The translations under genes and the position numbers were made by a program. Below the pieces are notes generated by a model. It saw nothing but the letters and a program-made list of their open reading frames with translations. It searched no databases and had not been told where the DNA came from. A DNA stretch of 47,350 nucleotides from Oligoflexia bacterium (lineage in GTDB: Bacteria; Bdellovibrionota; UBA1018): contig JARLHE010000021.1 in assembly GCA_031292385.1 (NCBI GenBank), forward strand, positions 1 to 47,350. The letters run 5' to 3'. Below, in pieces: positions 24,462 to 32,602 of this stretch. Position 1 is the first letter of the stretch. Each line of letters opens with the position of its first letter.

Positions 24462-25945
24462 TGTGTCACCGCGGCTGTGCGCCGTTTCCTATATTTATTG
24501 GCAAAAAGCAGAATCGTCCCCAGAACGATCAGCAGCGAGCCGGCATACTTGGCGGTTCGCCCCGGGTCGTGATTCACGGAAAAAATGGAAACCGTCGGAC
24601 GCGGCATGGCGTCCTCGTAACTGGCCTGGTAAAGCGCGATCCCGTCCCGATAAAGAGGATGGTTCATGCTGATCACCTGGGTTAGAGCCGGAGATCTGCT
24701 GTCTCCCTCGACCGAAACCTGGGACGAGTAGGAAGCAGGCTTATTCGAGCCGGGATAGTATTTTACATCAAAGCGGTTCAAATGCACCGCGAACGGCAGG
24801 ATGACCTGTCGACGGAAATAACCGATTTCGATTTCGCGGCCGCTGGCGCGCAAAACCGCGCGCGTGCCGATGCCGAGCCAAACATCGGCCTGGTCCTTTC
24901 CCTTGCCCGCGAAAATGTGAACAGCCGATGGAGGGGCCATATCCCCATACATCGCGCGGGAAGGCTTGTAGCTGGTGTTGACCCAGGAATCGCGGATCAA
25001 TTTCTCGATCTCGATTTTGACTCCGCCTCGCCAGTGCGGATCGATCGTTAACTGAGACGCGTTGGCCTTGCCGAGGGTCGCGAGCTGCGAGCTCGAAAAA
25101 CGCCCTGATACTTTTTCCCCGCTCGAGGATTTCGCCGCATATGAAAGCGCGCCATCGGCGGCGACATCGAAAGTCAAAGTCGGGGAGCCCGGCGGGGCCA
25201 CGGCGGCGGGTGCGATCGAAGAAACAGAGGCTGCCCGCTTCAGCTCAAGCCAGGCGGGACCGGCCGCATAAGCCGCCCATCCGGGATCGCCGGCCCAAAG
25301 CCAGAAATCCTGCTCGATCCGCATCGCTCCGCCGATGAGCTTGATATGAAGCGCGGGTTGCGGCGCCGGACTCAATGCCTTGGCAGAACCGGACCGCTCG
25401 ACGAAATTGAAATCGGAGTCCGCGTGCGTGATGAACTCGCGAACGATGAGATCATACGGCAGGCCGTAATCCCTGACGTCGATGGGCTTGAACGACGCGT
25501 CAGGCGGGACCCATTTTACGGGAATGGTGTTCACCTTCCCGCCTTCGGTGAGCACGAGCAACGGGGTGTCGATTTCAACCGCCGCGTTGGACTCGCCTTC
25601 CGCGACGCGGAGATTGCCATCGAGCCCGTACCTGGCGGTGATATAAGCCCCCACCAAAAGCGTGACGATGCCCACGTGCGCGAGCAAGAACGGGATATGG
25701 GATTTTTTCCAAGGCCATCGGCTCAAGGCCGAGCAAATGATATTGACGGCGAGAAAACCCAAAACGCCATAAAACAAGCCTGTCCCGTAAACGTAATAGC
25801 GGGCGGTCGGCGTATCGTAGAGAGATTCAAGAACGGTCGCGGTGGCCAAACAGGCGGCAAGCGAGAGGATAACGATGACCGCGAGTTTAACCGAGGACAC
25901 GAACTCCCAAATGATTTCCGGGACCGTCTTTTTTCCAGCCGCCAC
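24458..25945 (-). CDS. ccsB: System II cytochrome c assembly protein CcsB (ResB/Ccs1)
   Basis: CcsB is the partner of CcsA in holocytochrome c formation. The 495-residue protein has three membrane spans near the N-terminus (about 17-38, 55-75 and 85-105; motifs FVSSVKLAVIVILSLAAC, LSRWPWKKSHIPFLLAH with a conserved histidine, YGLDGNLRVAEGE). A large periplasmic domain follows, then a last span near the C-terminus (AKYAGSLLIVLGTILLF) after a NHDPG motif typical of the family. The order ccsB-ccsA with an ATGA overlap is the usual operon. The pair implies that the organism makes c-type cytochromes for respiration. Confidence 0.9.
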   Translation of the reverse strand: MAAGKKTVPEIIWEFVSSVKLAVIVILSLAACLATATVLESLYDTPTARYYVYGTGLFYGVLGFLAVNIICSALSRWPWKKSHIPFLLAHVGIVTLLVGAYITARYGLDGNLRVAEGESNAAVEIDTPLLVLTEGGKVNTIPVKWVPPDASFKPIDVRDYGLPYDLIVREFITHADSDFNFVERSGSAKALSPAPQPALHIKLIGGAMRIEQDFWLWAGDPGWAAYAAGPAWLELKRAASVSSIAPAAVAPPGSPTLTFDVAADGALSYAAKSSSGEKVSGRFSSSQLATLGKANASQLTIDPHWRGGVKIEIEKLIRDSWVNTSYKPSRAMYGDMAPPSAVHIFAGKGKDQADVWLGIGTRAVLRASGREIEIGYFRRQVILPFAVHLNRFDVKYYPGSNKPASYSSQVSVEGDSRSPALTQVISMNHPLYRDGIALYQASYEDAMPRPTVSIFSVNHDPGRTAKYAGSLLIVLGTILLFANKYRKRRTAAVTQ

Positions 25946-25961
25946 GATGCGGACATCCCCT

Positions 25962-26543
25962 TTACTTAGCGCTACTCAGCGGTGGTAAATCGAGCGGAAC
26001 GATCTTTCCGCGATCCGGCGCGCTATCTCCGGCTTGAACAAATGCGATACCGACTAATTCGAGCACGGCCCGTTGAACGACCCGCTCGCGGGCAAGCTTT
26101 TCGGCAGGAAGGCTCTTGGCCTGCTGGCGTTCGTCGAAAACATGGTTGTAAATGGCTTTGCGGAACAATCCCGCGTTGCGGCCCACCGCGACTTTCGCCA
26201 TTTTGCGCAATTTTCGCGCATAAAAAATGCCCTGCCGCTGACCAGGTCCCGTCAAATCGATCAGAAGATCGACCCGATCCGGCGAAATCGGCCCCATGGG
26301 AGCCCCAAGCGTGGTCCGAAAAAAGACGGCGGCTTCTGGATAGGCCGAGCTGATTTTCTGCCGCAAGGATTCCACATCGAAAACCATGCCGGCGGCCGAA
26401 AGAACGACCAGGACGGTTCGCACACCTTGAATACGGCGGGTTCGCACACTTTCCTCATAAGCCATTCGTTGCAGAAAGGCTTGAGATTCCGAATCTTGAA
26501 CGAGCATGGCCGTTAATCTAACTTTCCTGACAGCCCGAATCAA
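25962..26543 (-). CDS. Protein of unknown function, coupled to rlmL
   Basis: Up to 193 residues. The first start, TTG 26543, overlaps the rlmL stop as TTGA, a pattern used elsewhere in this window. ATG 26507, giving 181 residues, is the main alternative. The protein has an alpha/beta character: hydrophobic strand VRTVLVVLSA, then DRVDLLIDLTGPG and KMAKVAVGRNAGLF. This recalls nucleotide-sugar or phosphate-binding folds without a clear signature. I do not recognise the family. It lies between rlmL and ccsB in the same direction and may belong to either unit. Confidence 0.65.
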   Translation of the reverse strand: MIRAVRKVRLTAMLVQDSESQAFLQRMAYEESVRTRRIQGVRTVLVVLSAAGMVFDVESLRQKISSAYPEAAVFFRTTLGAPMGPISPDRVDLLIDLTGPGQRQGIFYARKLRKMAKVAVGRNAGLFRKAIYNHVFDERQQAKSLPAEKLARERVVQRAVLELVGIAFVQAGDSAPDRGKIVPLDLPPLSSAK

Positions 26544-27751
26544 GTGGTCTTCGTAGGCGCCGCCTTTCGATCCGCGGCCCGCCCCCCGAACAGCTCATAA
26601 CGAAACAGCCGACATTCGATGGCGCCATTGAAAAGAACGATTTTGCGCGAAGGCTTCAGCCCCACCTCCTTGGCAAGCTCCGGACTGCCGGTGAAGACAT
26701 AGCCCTCCCAGCCCTGGAACTTCTTCTTCATCGTATCGCCAATTTCTTTGTAAAGCCCTCGTAACTCCTCAACTTCTCCAAGACGCTCACCGTAGGGAGG
26801 GTTCACCACGAAGATGCCACGCTCGGAAATTCGCTCGCAGGCGGAAAGTTCGCGCTTCTCGATATGAATATTCTGACGCAGCCCAGCGCGCTCAACGTTC
26901 GCGATTGCGGCCCTCACGACTCGAAAGTCCGCATCATAGCCGACGATCCGAGGCAACTTTTTACGATCGCGAACCCTTCGCTCCTCGGCCTCAGCAACCA
27001 ACCGGTTCCAAACCGCGGGAACATGGCCTAACCATTTCTGAAAGCCGTAATATTCCTTGCCCAAGCCCGGCGCAATGTCGGCCGCCATCTGTGCGGCTTC
27101 AAGCGGAAGAGTTCCGGAGCCGCACATCGGGTCGAGCAAGCTGAAATCAGCGCAGTTTCCGCTGCGGACGGCCTCTTTCCAGCCGGTGTTCATCAAAATG
27201 CCGGCGGCCAGGTTTTCTTTCAACGGGGCAAACGCGCCGTCATCGCGATAGCCGCGCTTATGCAAACTGTCGCCGGAAAGATCGATGCTCACCGTCGCTT
27301 CATCTTTGAGCAGGTAGACGTTGATTCGCACATCGGGGCGCATGACATCGATCGAGGGACGAGCCCCTCGGACGCTTCGGAGCTGATCCACGATCGCGTC
27401 TTTGACTTTGAGGGCGGCAAAATGCGTGTGCGTGATTTGAGACTGAGAGGCCGAAAAATCGACCGCGATCGTTGTTTCATCGCCTTTGCCGATATGATCG
27501 GACCAGCGAATGGCCTTCACTCCCCCATAGAGCTTTTCCGGATTGGAAGCCGGAAACCGGTTCAAAGGCAGAAGAACCCGATTGGCGATCCGGGACCATA
27601 AGCAAAGGCGATAAGCGGCTTCCAGGGATCCCTGAAAAGCCACTCCCGCGCGCGTGACAGCAACGGATTCTCCCCCCGCCTCTTTGACTTCGAGCTCGAG
27701 GAGCGACTCCATACCCTTCGCAGTGGTGGCAAAAAACTGATGAGTGGCCAT
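26540..27751 (-). CDS. rlmL: THUMP-domain 23S rRNA guanine-N2 methyltransferase, RlmL type
   Basis: This 403-residue protein matches the first half of E. coli RlmKL, which makes m2G2445 in 23S rRNA. An N-terminal ferredoxin-like and THUMP region (about 1-160) binds RNA. The methyltransferase domain carries LLDPMCGSGTLPLEAA for SAM and VVNPPYGERL, the NPPY motif for base methylation. The RlmK half is missing; rlmI at 28439 is a separate gene of that wider group. ATG 27751 gives the usual MATHQFFATTAKGME start. A close relative acting on another guanosine cannot be excluded. Confidence 0.87.
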   Translation of the reverse strand: MATHQFFATTAKGMESLLELEVKEAGGESVAVTRAGVAFQGSLEAAYRLCLWSRIANRVLLPLNRFPASNPEKLYGGVKAIRWSDHIGKGDETTIAVDFSASQSQITHTHFAALKVKDAIVDQLRSVRGARPSIDVMRPDVRINVYLLKDEATVSIDLSGDSLHKRGYRDDGAFAPLKENLAAGILMNTGWKEAVRSGNCADFSLLDPMCGSGTLPLEAAQMAADIAPGLGKEYYGFQKWLGHVPAVWNRLVAEAEERRVRDRKKLPRIVGYDADFRVVRAAIANVERAGLRQNIHIEKRELSACERISERGIFVVNPPYGERLGEVEELRGLYKEIGDTMKKKFQGWEGYVFTGSPELAKEVGLKPSRKIVLFNGAIECRLFRYELFGGRAADRKAAPTKTT

Positions 27752-27809
27752 GCGGGACGTGTATCAGCGATCACGCCCCGCGTCGAGAGCATCTTGTGTC
27801 CAACCGGCG

Positions 27810-28244
27810 CTATTCTAAAACGCTGACGCTGACGATTTTTGAAATGATTCCGTAGTCCGAGGAGACGTTCTGGATCTCACCCGTGAGCTGAATACGCTCG
27901 CCCGGATAGATCACGACATCCCCGACTTGGAACTCATTAGGAGCGCGGCCATCGTCATTACCGGCCGAAAGCGGCTGGTCCAACTCATAGTTCACGCCAT
28001 TCGAGATAACCACCAGGCTCCAATAGTAGCGAGGCTGGTTACTCGGCCGTTCACATTTGTTTTCACCCACATAGCAAACCATCGGATAAAGACTCGCATG
28101 GCGCTGGAACGTGGCCTGCCCGCTGAGCGTGGTCGTGACGGTCACGGAGTCGAGATCAGCGCGCGCCGAGTCTGCATTCGTGGTGATGAGCACTGCTGTA
28201 AATGCCAAAAAAAGTACGGAAACAGATCGGATAAGCTGGGTCAT
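27810..28244 (-). CDS. Exported small protein of unknown function
   Basis: The 144-residue protein has a signal peptide (1 to about 29, ending SARA), and a mature part with beta-strand character: alternating Val/Thr near DSVTVTTTLSGQATF, and the end IISKIVSVSVLE. Two cysteines (VCYVGENKCE) probably form a disulfide. ATG 28244 is chosen because AGGAGA lies about 8 bases upstream; the frame is open for 32 more codons, but that part lacks such a site and would bury the signal peptide. No family is recognised. A periplasmic or cell-surface location is inferred. Confidence 0.75.
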   Translation of the reverse strand: MTQLIRSVSVLFLAFTAVLITTNADSARADLDSVTVTTTLSGQATFQRHASLYPMVCYVGENKCERPSNQPRYYWSLVVISNGVNYELDQPLSAGNDDGRAPNEFQVGDVVIYPGERIQLTGEIQNVSSDYGIISKIVSVSVLE

Positions 28245-28438
28245 TTTTATTCTCCTGAAAATTTGCAAAGCCAGGAGGCCCAGAGCAAGTAGCGTGCCTT
28301 CGATCGATTTTCGGGTCAATGCCCACGCCTTTTTATACAAAAGCTTTGTAAAAGCACCCCTTTTTACCCTGAGGAGCTATTATGAGGCGCCATTACAGGA
28401 TCGATTTCGGCAAAGCGAAATCCTGCAAAATCAAACGC

Positions 28439-29758
28439 TCATTTTGCACGGTCGGCATGGGAAACCCCCACCCAACACTTCAGGTATCGACCTTCCGGAA
28501 ATTCGAGCAACGCCGGATGATCCGGCCCCTGAAAGCCTCGCGCCACCCAGCGCACTTTGGCGCGATTCCGATAGGCGGCCTTGGAAAGAGCGCGAATGAA
28601 CTCCTCTTCTTCCAAAAGGTTCGAACACGAACAACTCACGACGGCGCCGCCCGGGCGCGCGATACGAAATACCTGGGTATTGAGCTGTAAGTAGGCATGA
28701 GTGCCGGTCGGAATGTCTTTTCGGCCCTTGATCAGCGCCGGCGGATCGCAGATCACGAGATCAAACTGATGGTCGGCGAGCTCGGAAAGCGCCGTAAAAT
28801 CGGCTTTCATGGTTTTGCAAGTCACGCCTGGCCCGACGTTCTCGATATTTCTCTTGGCGAGCTCAAGCGCTTTAGCCGAAGCGTCGAACGCGAGGATCTC
28901 GACTTCAAATCCGCGATTTTTGAAAACCCGGGCAAGCTGCGTGCTCCACTGACCGACGTAACAGCAGATGTCGAGAATCCGGATTTTCCGGCCATCCGCG
29001 GGCTGAAGATGCGAGAGGCTTTCCGCGGCAAGGCGGATATTCGATGCCTGATCGAGAAAAAAGCCCGTTTTTTGACCGCCCGAAAGATCGACGGCGAACT
29101 CAACCGCCTCTTCACCCTTGCCCCCCGCCTCGCGAACCAGGATGGCGACATCGCTCAGATCTATGCCCGGAACCGCATGAACGACCCGGGGCTCCTCCTC
29201 CGCGACTCCTTCGAGCTTGCGCACCGTCAGGTCGTTGCGGAAAACGACGGCCGTGCGCTGCCAGGGAATGTCGGTCATTTTTTCGGCGTATTTGCGCAGG
29301 ATCGAAGGCAGGTCTTCCTGAAGGCGATTCATTCCGGCCGTGTGGATCTGAACCACGAAAACCTGCGCGGCGGGCTCGGCTTTCATCACGAAGCGATCGA
29401 TGACCAGGCCCGGAAGCTGATCGCCCTCGCCAAAACAAAGGCGATGACTGAACGGGGCGAGGCCTAAAGTTTTGCGCAACTGACCGGCGCTGATGAGCGT
29501 CTTGAGTACGGAATCGGGCGAATGCGGCTCCAGGTTCTCGGGATCGCGGGAAAGGGCCCGAAACGCGATCAGCGAGGAAGGATTGCCGTAGCCTCGGGCG
29601 AGGAACGCGCCTCCCGCATCCCGGAGTTCGATGGGCTCCCCGGGCTCGATGCCTTTCGGACTATCCTGAAGCTCGTTGGAATACACCCAAGGATGTCCCG
29701 AGCGAAAACGTTTATCGGCTTTGGCGCGCACCCGCCAAACAGGCAGAGATTTTTTCAT
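28439..29758 (-). CDS. rlmI: 23S rRNA cytosine-1962 C5-methyltransferase, RlmI type
   Basis: RlmI makes m5C1962 in 23S rRNA. The 439-residue protein has an N-terminal PUA domain (about 1-75; KRFRSGHPWVYSNEL), the central EEE-type linker domain with the GGQKTGFFLDQ motif, and a Rossmann SAM domain with ILDICCYVG, ICDPPAL and the catalytic cysteine stretch VSCSCSNLL. It is about 40 residues longer than E. coli RlmI (396). It starts 47 bases from the divergent NFACT gene, so their promoters share this short gap. Confidence 0.88.
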   Translation of the reverse strand: MKKSLPVWRVRAKADKRFRSGHPWVYSNELQDSPKGIEPGEPIELRDAGGAFLARGYGNPSSLIAFRALSRDPENLEPHSPDSVLKTLISAGQLRKTLGLAPFSHRLCFGEGDQLPGLVIDRFVMKAEPAAQVFVVQIHTAGMNRLQEDLPSILRKYAEKMTDIPWQRTAVVFRNDLTVRKLEGVAEEEPRVVHAVPGIDLSDVAILVREAGGKGEEAVEFAVDLSGGQKTGFFLDQASNIRLAAESLSHLQPADGRKIRILDICCYVGQWSTQLARVFKNRGFEVEILAFDASAKALELAKRNIENVGPGVTCKTMKADFTALSELADHQFDLVICDPPALIKGRKDIPTGTHAYLQLNTQVFRIARPGGAVVSCSCSNLLEEEEFIRALSKAAYRNRAKVRWVARGFQGPDHPALLEFPEGRYLKCWVGVSHADRAK

Positions 29759-29805
29759 AGCTGTAAAGCAATGCGTAGCATGGATCTGTGTTAGAGCATA
29801 TCACG

Positions 29806-31272
29806 ATGTCCCTTAAGCCCTTAAATTGGAAAGAAATAGCGATCGTCGCAAGCTCCTTTCGATCCGAGATTGAAGGGCTTTTCGTCGACCGCATCATCGT
29901 GCCCGAGCGCGAGCGCTTTACCGCCGGCTACCTGAAAGGCGAATGGGTCATTCGACTGACCGGGCGACGAAACGAAGGCACGTTTCTTTTCAGCGTCCGT
30001 ACTCGCCACCCGTACTTTGCCTACATTCCTGGCAAGGGGGCAAAAGCATCGAGCCGCGCGACCCGCTCGGCGTTCGATTTGGAGCTCAACAAGCGCTTAA
30101 AGGGAGCAAAGATCCGCTCTTTCGAGGCCCTGCCACGCGAGCGCACGATCATTCTTTGGTTGGACGGGGATTTGGGCCTGGTCTTAAATCTCATCCCTGC
30201 CACGCCCGAAGCACTGCTCATTCGCGGCGCTCCCGACGAGGGCCAGGGGCCCTACCCGATTCTGATTCGCTCACGCCTCGGGCGCGAGCAGCAGACGCAG
30301 TTTACCCCACCCGACGGCTCACAGGCCCCGCCTGAGCCGCCAGTGCGCGAAAACCTGGCCAATTACGTCCGCGAGCTGGAACGAGAGCTCGATCGAGAAG
30401 CGTTTACCTCCCGGCTCACGGTCGCGCAGCGCGAGTTGCGGGATCTCTTAAAGCAATGCCGCGAGCGGATCAGGCAAACCCGGATCGCGCTTCGGGAAGC
30501 CGAAGGAGATGAGAACTGGCGCCTTTACGGAGATCTTCTGAAAGCCGTCCTGCACGAAGCGCCGGCGCTTGAGGCCCAGGGAAAAACCTGGGTTCGCCGA
30601 GTCCAGAACTTCGCGAACGGTGAATGGGTTTCGATTCCGGCCGACCCGAAACTCGGGCCTTCGGAGCAAGTCGAAAAATACTACCAGCTCGCGCGCCGAC
30701 GCGATCGCCGAATGGTCGAGGCCCGGGCCCGGCTTGAATCCCTGAGCGAAACCGAAGGAAGACTCGACCGACTCCTCGCCGAAGAGCCGGAGCCCGGCGA
30801 TTTCAAAGCGCTCGAAAAGCTTGAACGCGCGGCAGGCGCGGGCGCCCCGAGCGGCGCCGGACCGGGCGCGATCCGACCCTCGAAAAAAGGCGCGTGGCTT
30901 GGAAAAACCTTCACCTCAAAAGACGGCCTTCCGATTTTGGTGGGCAAAAGCAAGGATGAGAACCTGGAGCTGACCTTCAAGCACGCGCGGGGCAACGATG
31001 TTTGGATGCACGTGCGCGGCCGTCCGGGAGCTCACGTCCTGATCCCGCTCCAGCCCGGAAAAAGCGCCCCGCTTGAAACACTCCTCGATGGCGCCGCGCT
31101 GGCGATCTATTACAGCGGCGGCGAAAGCTGGGGCAAAACGGAAGTCGATTACACATTCAAGAAATTCGTCAAACGGATCAAAGACTCAAGCGAAGCGAGC
31201 TACACCCATAATCGAACGTTGATCTTGGAGCCGGAAAAAGCGCGGTTGAAGAGGCTGCTGGCGAAGGATTAA
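29806..31272 (+). CDS. NFACT family protein (RqcH-like ribosome quality control factor)
   Basis: RqcH binds stalled 50S subunits with alanyl-tRNA and adds alanine tails to trapped chains. Here NFACT-N spans about 1-190, a charged helical coiled coil about 190-340, and NFACT-R about 370-485 (NDVWMHVRGRPGAHVLI, YYSGGESWGKTEVDYT). At 488 residues it is shorter than typical RqcH (about 570). The conserved Asp-Arg pair of NFACT-N appears as Glu-Arg (PRERTIIL). ATG 29806 is used; GTG 29788 adds six residues. It may instead be a related adhesin-type NFACT protein, but there is no export signal. Confidence 0.83.
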   Translation: MSLKPLNWKEIAIVASSFRSEIEGLFVDRIIVPERERFTAGYLKGEWVIRLTGRRNEGTFLFSVRTRHPYFAYIPGKGAKASSRATRSAFDLELNKRLKGAKIRSFEALPRERTIILWLDGDLGLVLNLIPATPEALLIRGAPDEGQGPYPILIRSRLGREQQTQFTPPDGSQAPPEPPVRENLANYVRELERELDREAFTSRLTVAQRELRDLLKQCRERIRQTRIALREAEGDENWRLYGDLLKAVLHEAPALEAQGKTWVRRVQNFANGEWVSIPADPKLGPSEQVEKYYQLARRRDRRMVEARARLESLSETEGRLDRLLAEEPEPGDFKALEKLERAAGAGAPSGAGPGAIRPSKKGAWLGKTFTSKDGLPILVGKSKDENLELTFKHARGNDVWMHVRGRPGAHVLIPLQPGKSAPLETLLDGAALAIYYSGGESWGKTEVDYTFKKFVKRIKDSSEASYTHNRTLILEPEKARLKRLLAKD

Positions 31273-31284
31273 GCCGGCTTGGGC

Positions 31285-31389
31285 ACTAAATCGGCTCAAG
31301 GAGAAAAGCCCGCCCGCGAGGCAGGGCGCACATTGCTGGCGATGAGCCCGAGCAAAAGCATCGATTGGGACGTCCACAGTAAAAACTAG
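31285..31389 (+). pseudogene. Relic of an HNH endonuclease family gene
   Basis: Two pieces of the HNH family are joined here. The frame at 31297-31350 reads QGEKPAREAGRTLLAMSP, matching the helical domain of the gene at 31640 (GKSSREAERTLIAMSP). It then runs straight into 31350-31374, which matches bases 141-165 of the window (linker before the HNH domain) at 24 of 25 positions but in a different frame. The segment between, about 130 codons, is gone, and a TAG follows at 31387. A deletion through short homology (CCGAG) followed by decay explains it. No start codon remains. Confidence 0.75.
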
Positions 31390-31639
31390 TCCGCTGACGG
31401 TGACGCGCACGTTCTCCATATTCACAGAACTCATGCGCGTTTTTTAAAAATTCATCTTGACGGTTTTCCAGAGCACGCTTTTTTGAATTCGAGGTCGCAC
31501 TAAAAATCCGGCAATTAAGACACATATTTGATTTATAGCGTGCGAATCTCATCACGATTCTCATTTTATCTGAAAATATAAAATTCATCCCTCTACAGCC
31601 TAACCAGAGGCCTCGAAAATTCTCATATATAGAGTTCAC
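31390..31639. other. AT-rich leader region of the HNH gene at 31640
   Basis: This 250-base stretch is A/T-rich compared with its neighbours and holds no convincing gene. It includes the possible terminator at 31403-31446, and words such as TTGATTTATAGC (about 31528) and TGAAAATATAAAATTC (about 31571) that could serve as promoter parts. The CATATATAG just before the ATG recalls the ATATATAT in front of the HNH gene at 9917. Confidence 0.4.
31403..31446 (+). terminator. Weak candidate terminator after NFACT gene and HNH relic
   Basis: ACGCGCA (31403-31409) pairs perfectly with TGCGCGT (31434-31440), followed directly by TTTTT. The loop is 24 bases, long for a terminator, so the call is weak. 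Confidence 0.3.
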
Positions 31640-32575
31640 ATGAACTTTCAAAAACTTTCCGATTCCGATCTTCTTTCCCAAACCAAATCCCTGGTCCGCG
31701 AGGAAACGCGGCTCACGACTGAGGTTCTTCATCACTTGAGAGAAATAGAAGCGAGGAAGTTGTTTTGTGCGTTGGGTTTTTCGTCACTGTTCGAATACGC
31801 CGTACGAGAGCTCGGCTACTCCGAAGCGAGCGCTCAGCGGCGAATCGCCAGCATGCGGCTTTTAAAAGAGCTGCCTCAGGTCGAAGATAAAATCAAAAAC
31901 GGCGATCTGTCTTTGACCGTCGTCGCGCAAGCTCAATCGTTTTTCAAACAAGAGGCGAAATCGGGACACGCGTTGACTTCCGAACGAAAAGAAGAAGTCA
32001 TGAAAAGCCTTGAAGGTAAGAGCTCCCGCGAGGCGGAGCGCACGCTGATCGCCATGAGTCCAGAACCCGCGCGGAGCCGACCCGACTGCGTGCGATCGGT
32101 AACGGAAACGGTTTCTGAAATTCGATTTACCGCGAGCGATGAACTTGTGAAAGACATCGAAAAACTCAAAGGCCTTTTGGCGCATCAACATCCCGATCTT
32201 TCGATCGGAGAGCTGTTTCAGCTTTTGGCAAAACGCGCGCTCAAAGAATTGGATCCGGGGCAAAAAGAAGTCCGACCGAAACGAATGGTTTCTGCGCCGA
32301 CAGTGAAACCTCCGGAAACGAGCCCTTGCACTATTCCCGTGGCCACGAAACGCGCCGTCTGGCGCCGTGACGGCTCGCGCTGCACTTATGTTGATCCCAA
32401 AACGGGCAGACGCTGCGAATCGCGGCACCGTCTTCAAATCGATCACCGGCAGCCCAAGGGCCTGGGAGGCGGAAATGAAATCACGAATTTGCGACTGCTA
32501 TGCGCCCAACACAATGCTTTTGAGGCAGCTCGGGTTTATGGCCGCGAGATGATCCAGACATTTTGGCGCTCATGA
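31640..32575 (+). CDS. HNH endonuclease family protein, complete copy
   Basis: A complete 311-residue family member. Residues 1-215 are helical, with LTTEVLHHLREIEARKLF and YSEASAQRRIASMRLLKELP typical of the group. A linker follows, and the last 80 residues are the HNH domain (RCTYVDP, RRC, QIDH, GLGGGN, NLRLLCAQHN). The HNH part is nearly the same as in the gene at 2-418. It sits directly downstream of the relic at 31285. Its stop is 27 bases from that of the tRNA nucleotidyltransferase gene, tail-to-tail. DNA cutting is the likely chemistry; the target and purpose are unknown. Confidence 0.88.
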   Translation: MNFQKLSDSDLLSQTKSLVREETRLTTEVLHHLREIEARKLFCALGFSSLFEYAVRELGYSEASAQRRIASMRLLKELPQVEDKIKNGDLSLTVVAQAQSFFKQEAKSGHALTSERKEEVMKSLEGKSSREAERTLIAMSPEPARSRPDCVRSVTETVSEIRFTASDELVKDIEKLKGLLAHQHPDLSIGELFQLLAKRALKELDPGQKEVRPKRMVSAPTVKPPETSPCTIPVATKRAVWRRDGSRCTYVDPKTGRRCESRHRLQIDHRQPKGLGGGNEITNLRLLCAQHNAFEAARVYGREMIQTFWRS

Positions 32576-32602
32576 TCGGGCCACCTGATTACCCTCAACC
32601 CA

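Noticed and set aside
28402..28424. GATTTCG/CGAAATC hairpin downstream of rlmI as a terminator
   Set aside because: The stem is short and no T-run follows on the minus strand, so termination cannot be supported.
28382..28690. Plus-strand frame with a strong GAGGAG before its ATG, antisense to the end of rlmI
   Set aside because: Most of it lies opposite conserved rlmI codons and it shows no domain. The Shine-Dalgarno match alone is not enough, but transcript data could revive it.
31186..31434. Minus-strand frame with a protein-like start (MSSVNMENVRVTVSG)
   Set aside because: It runs through the HNH relic and into the NFACT gene on the other strand, and only its first 25 residues look plausible.
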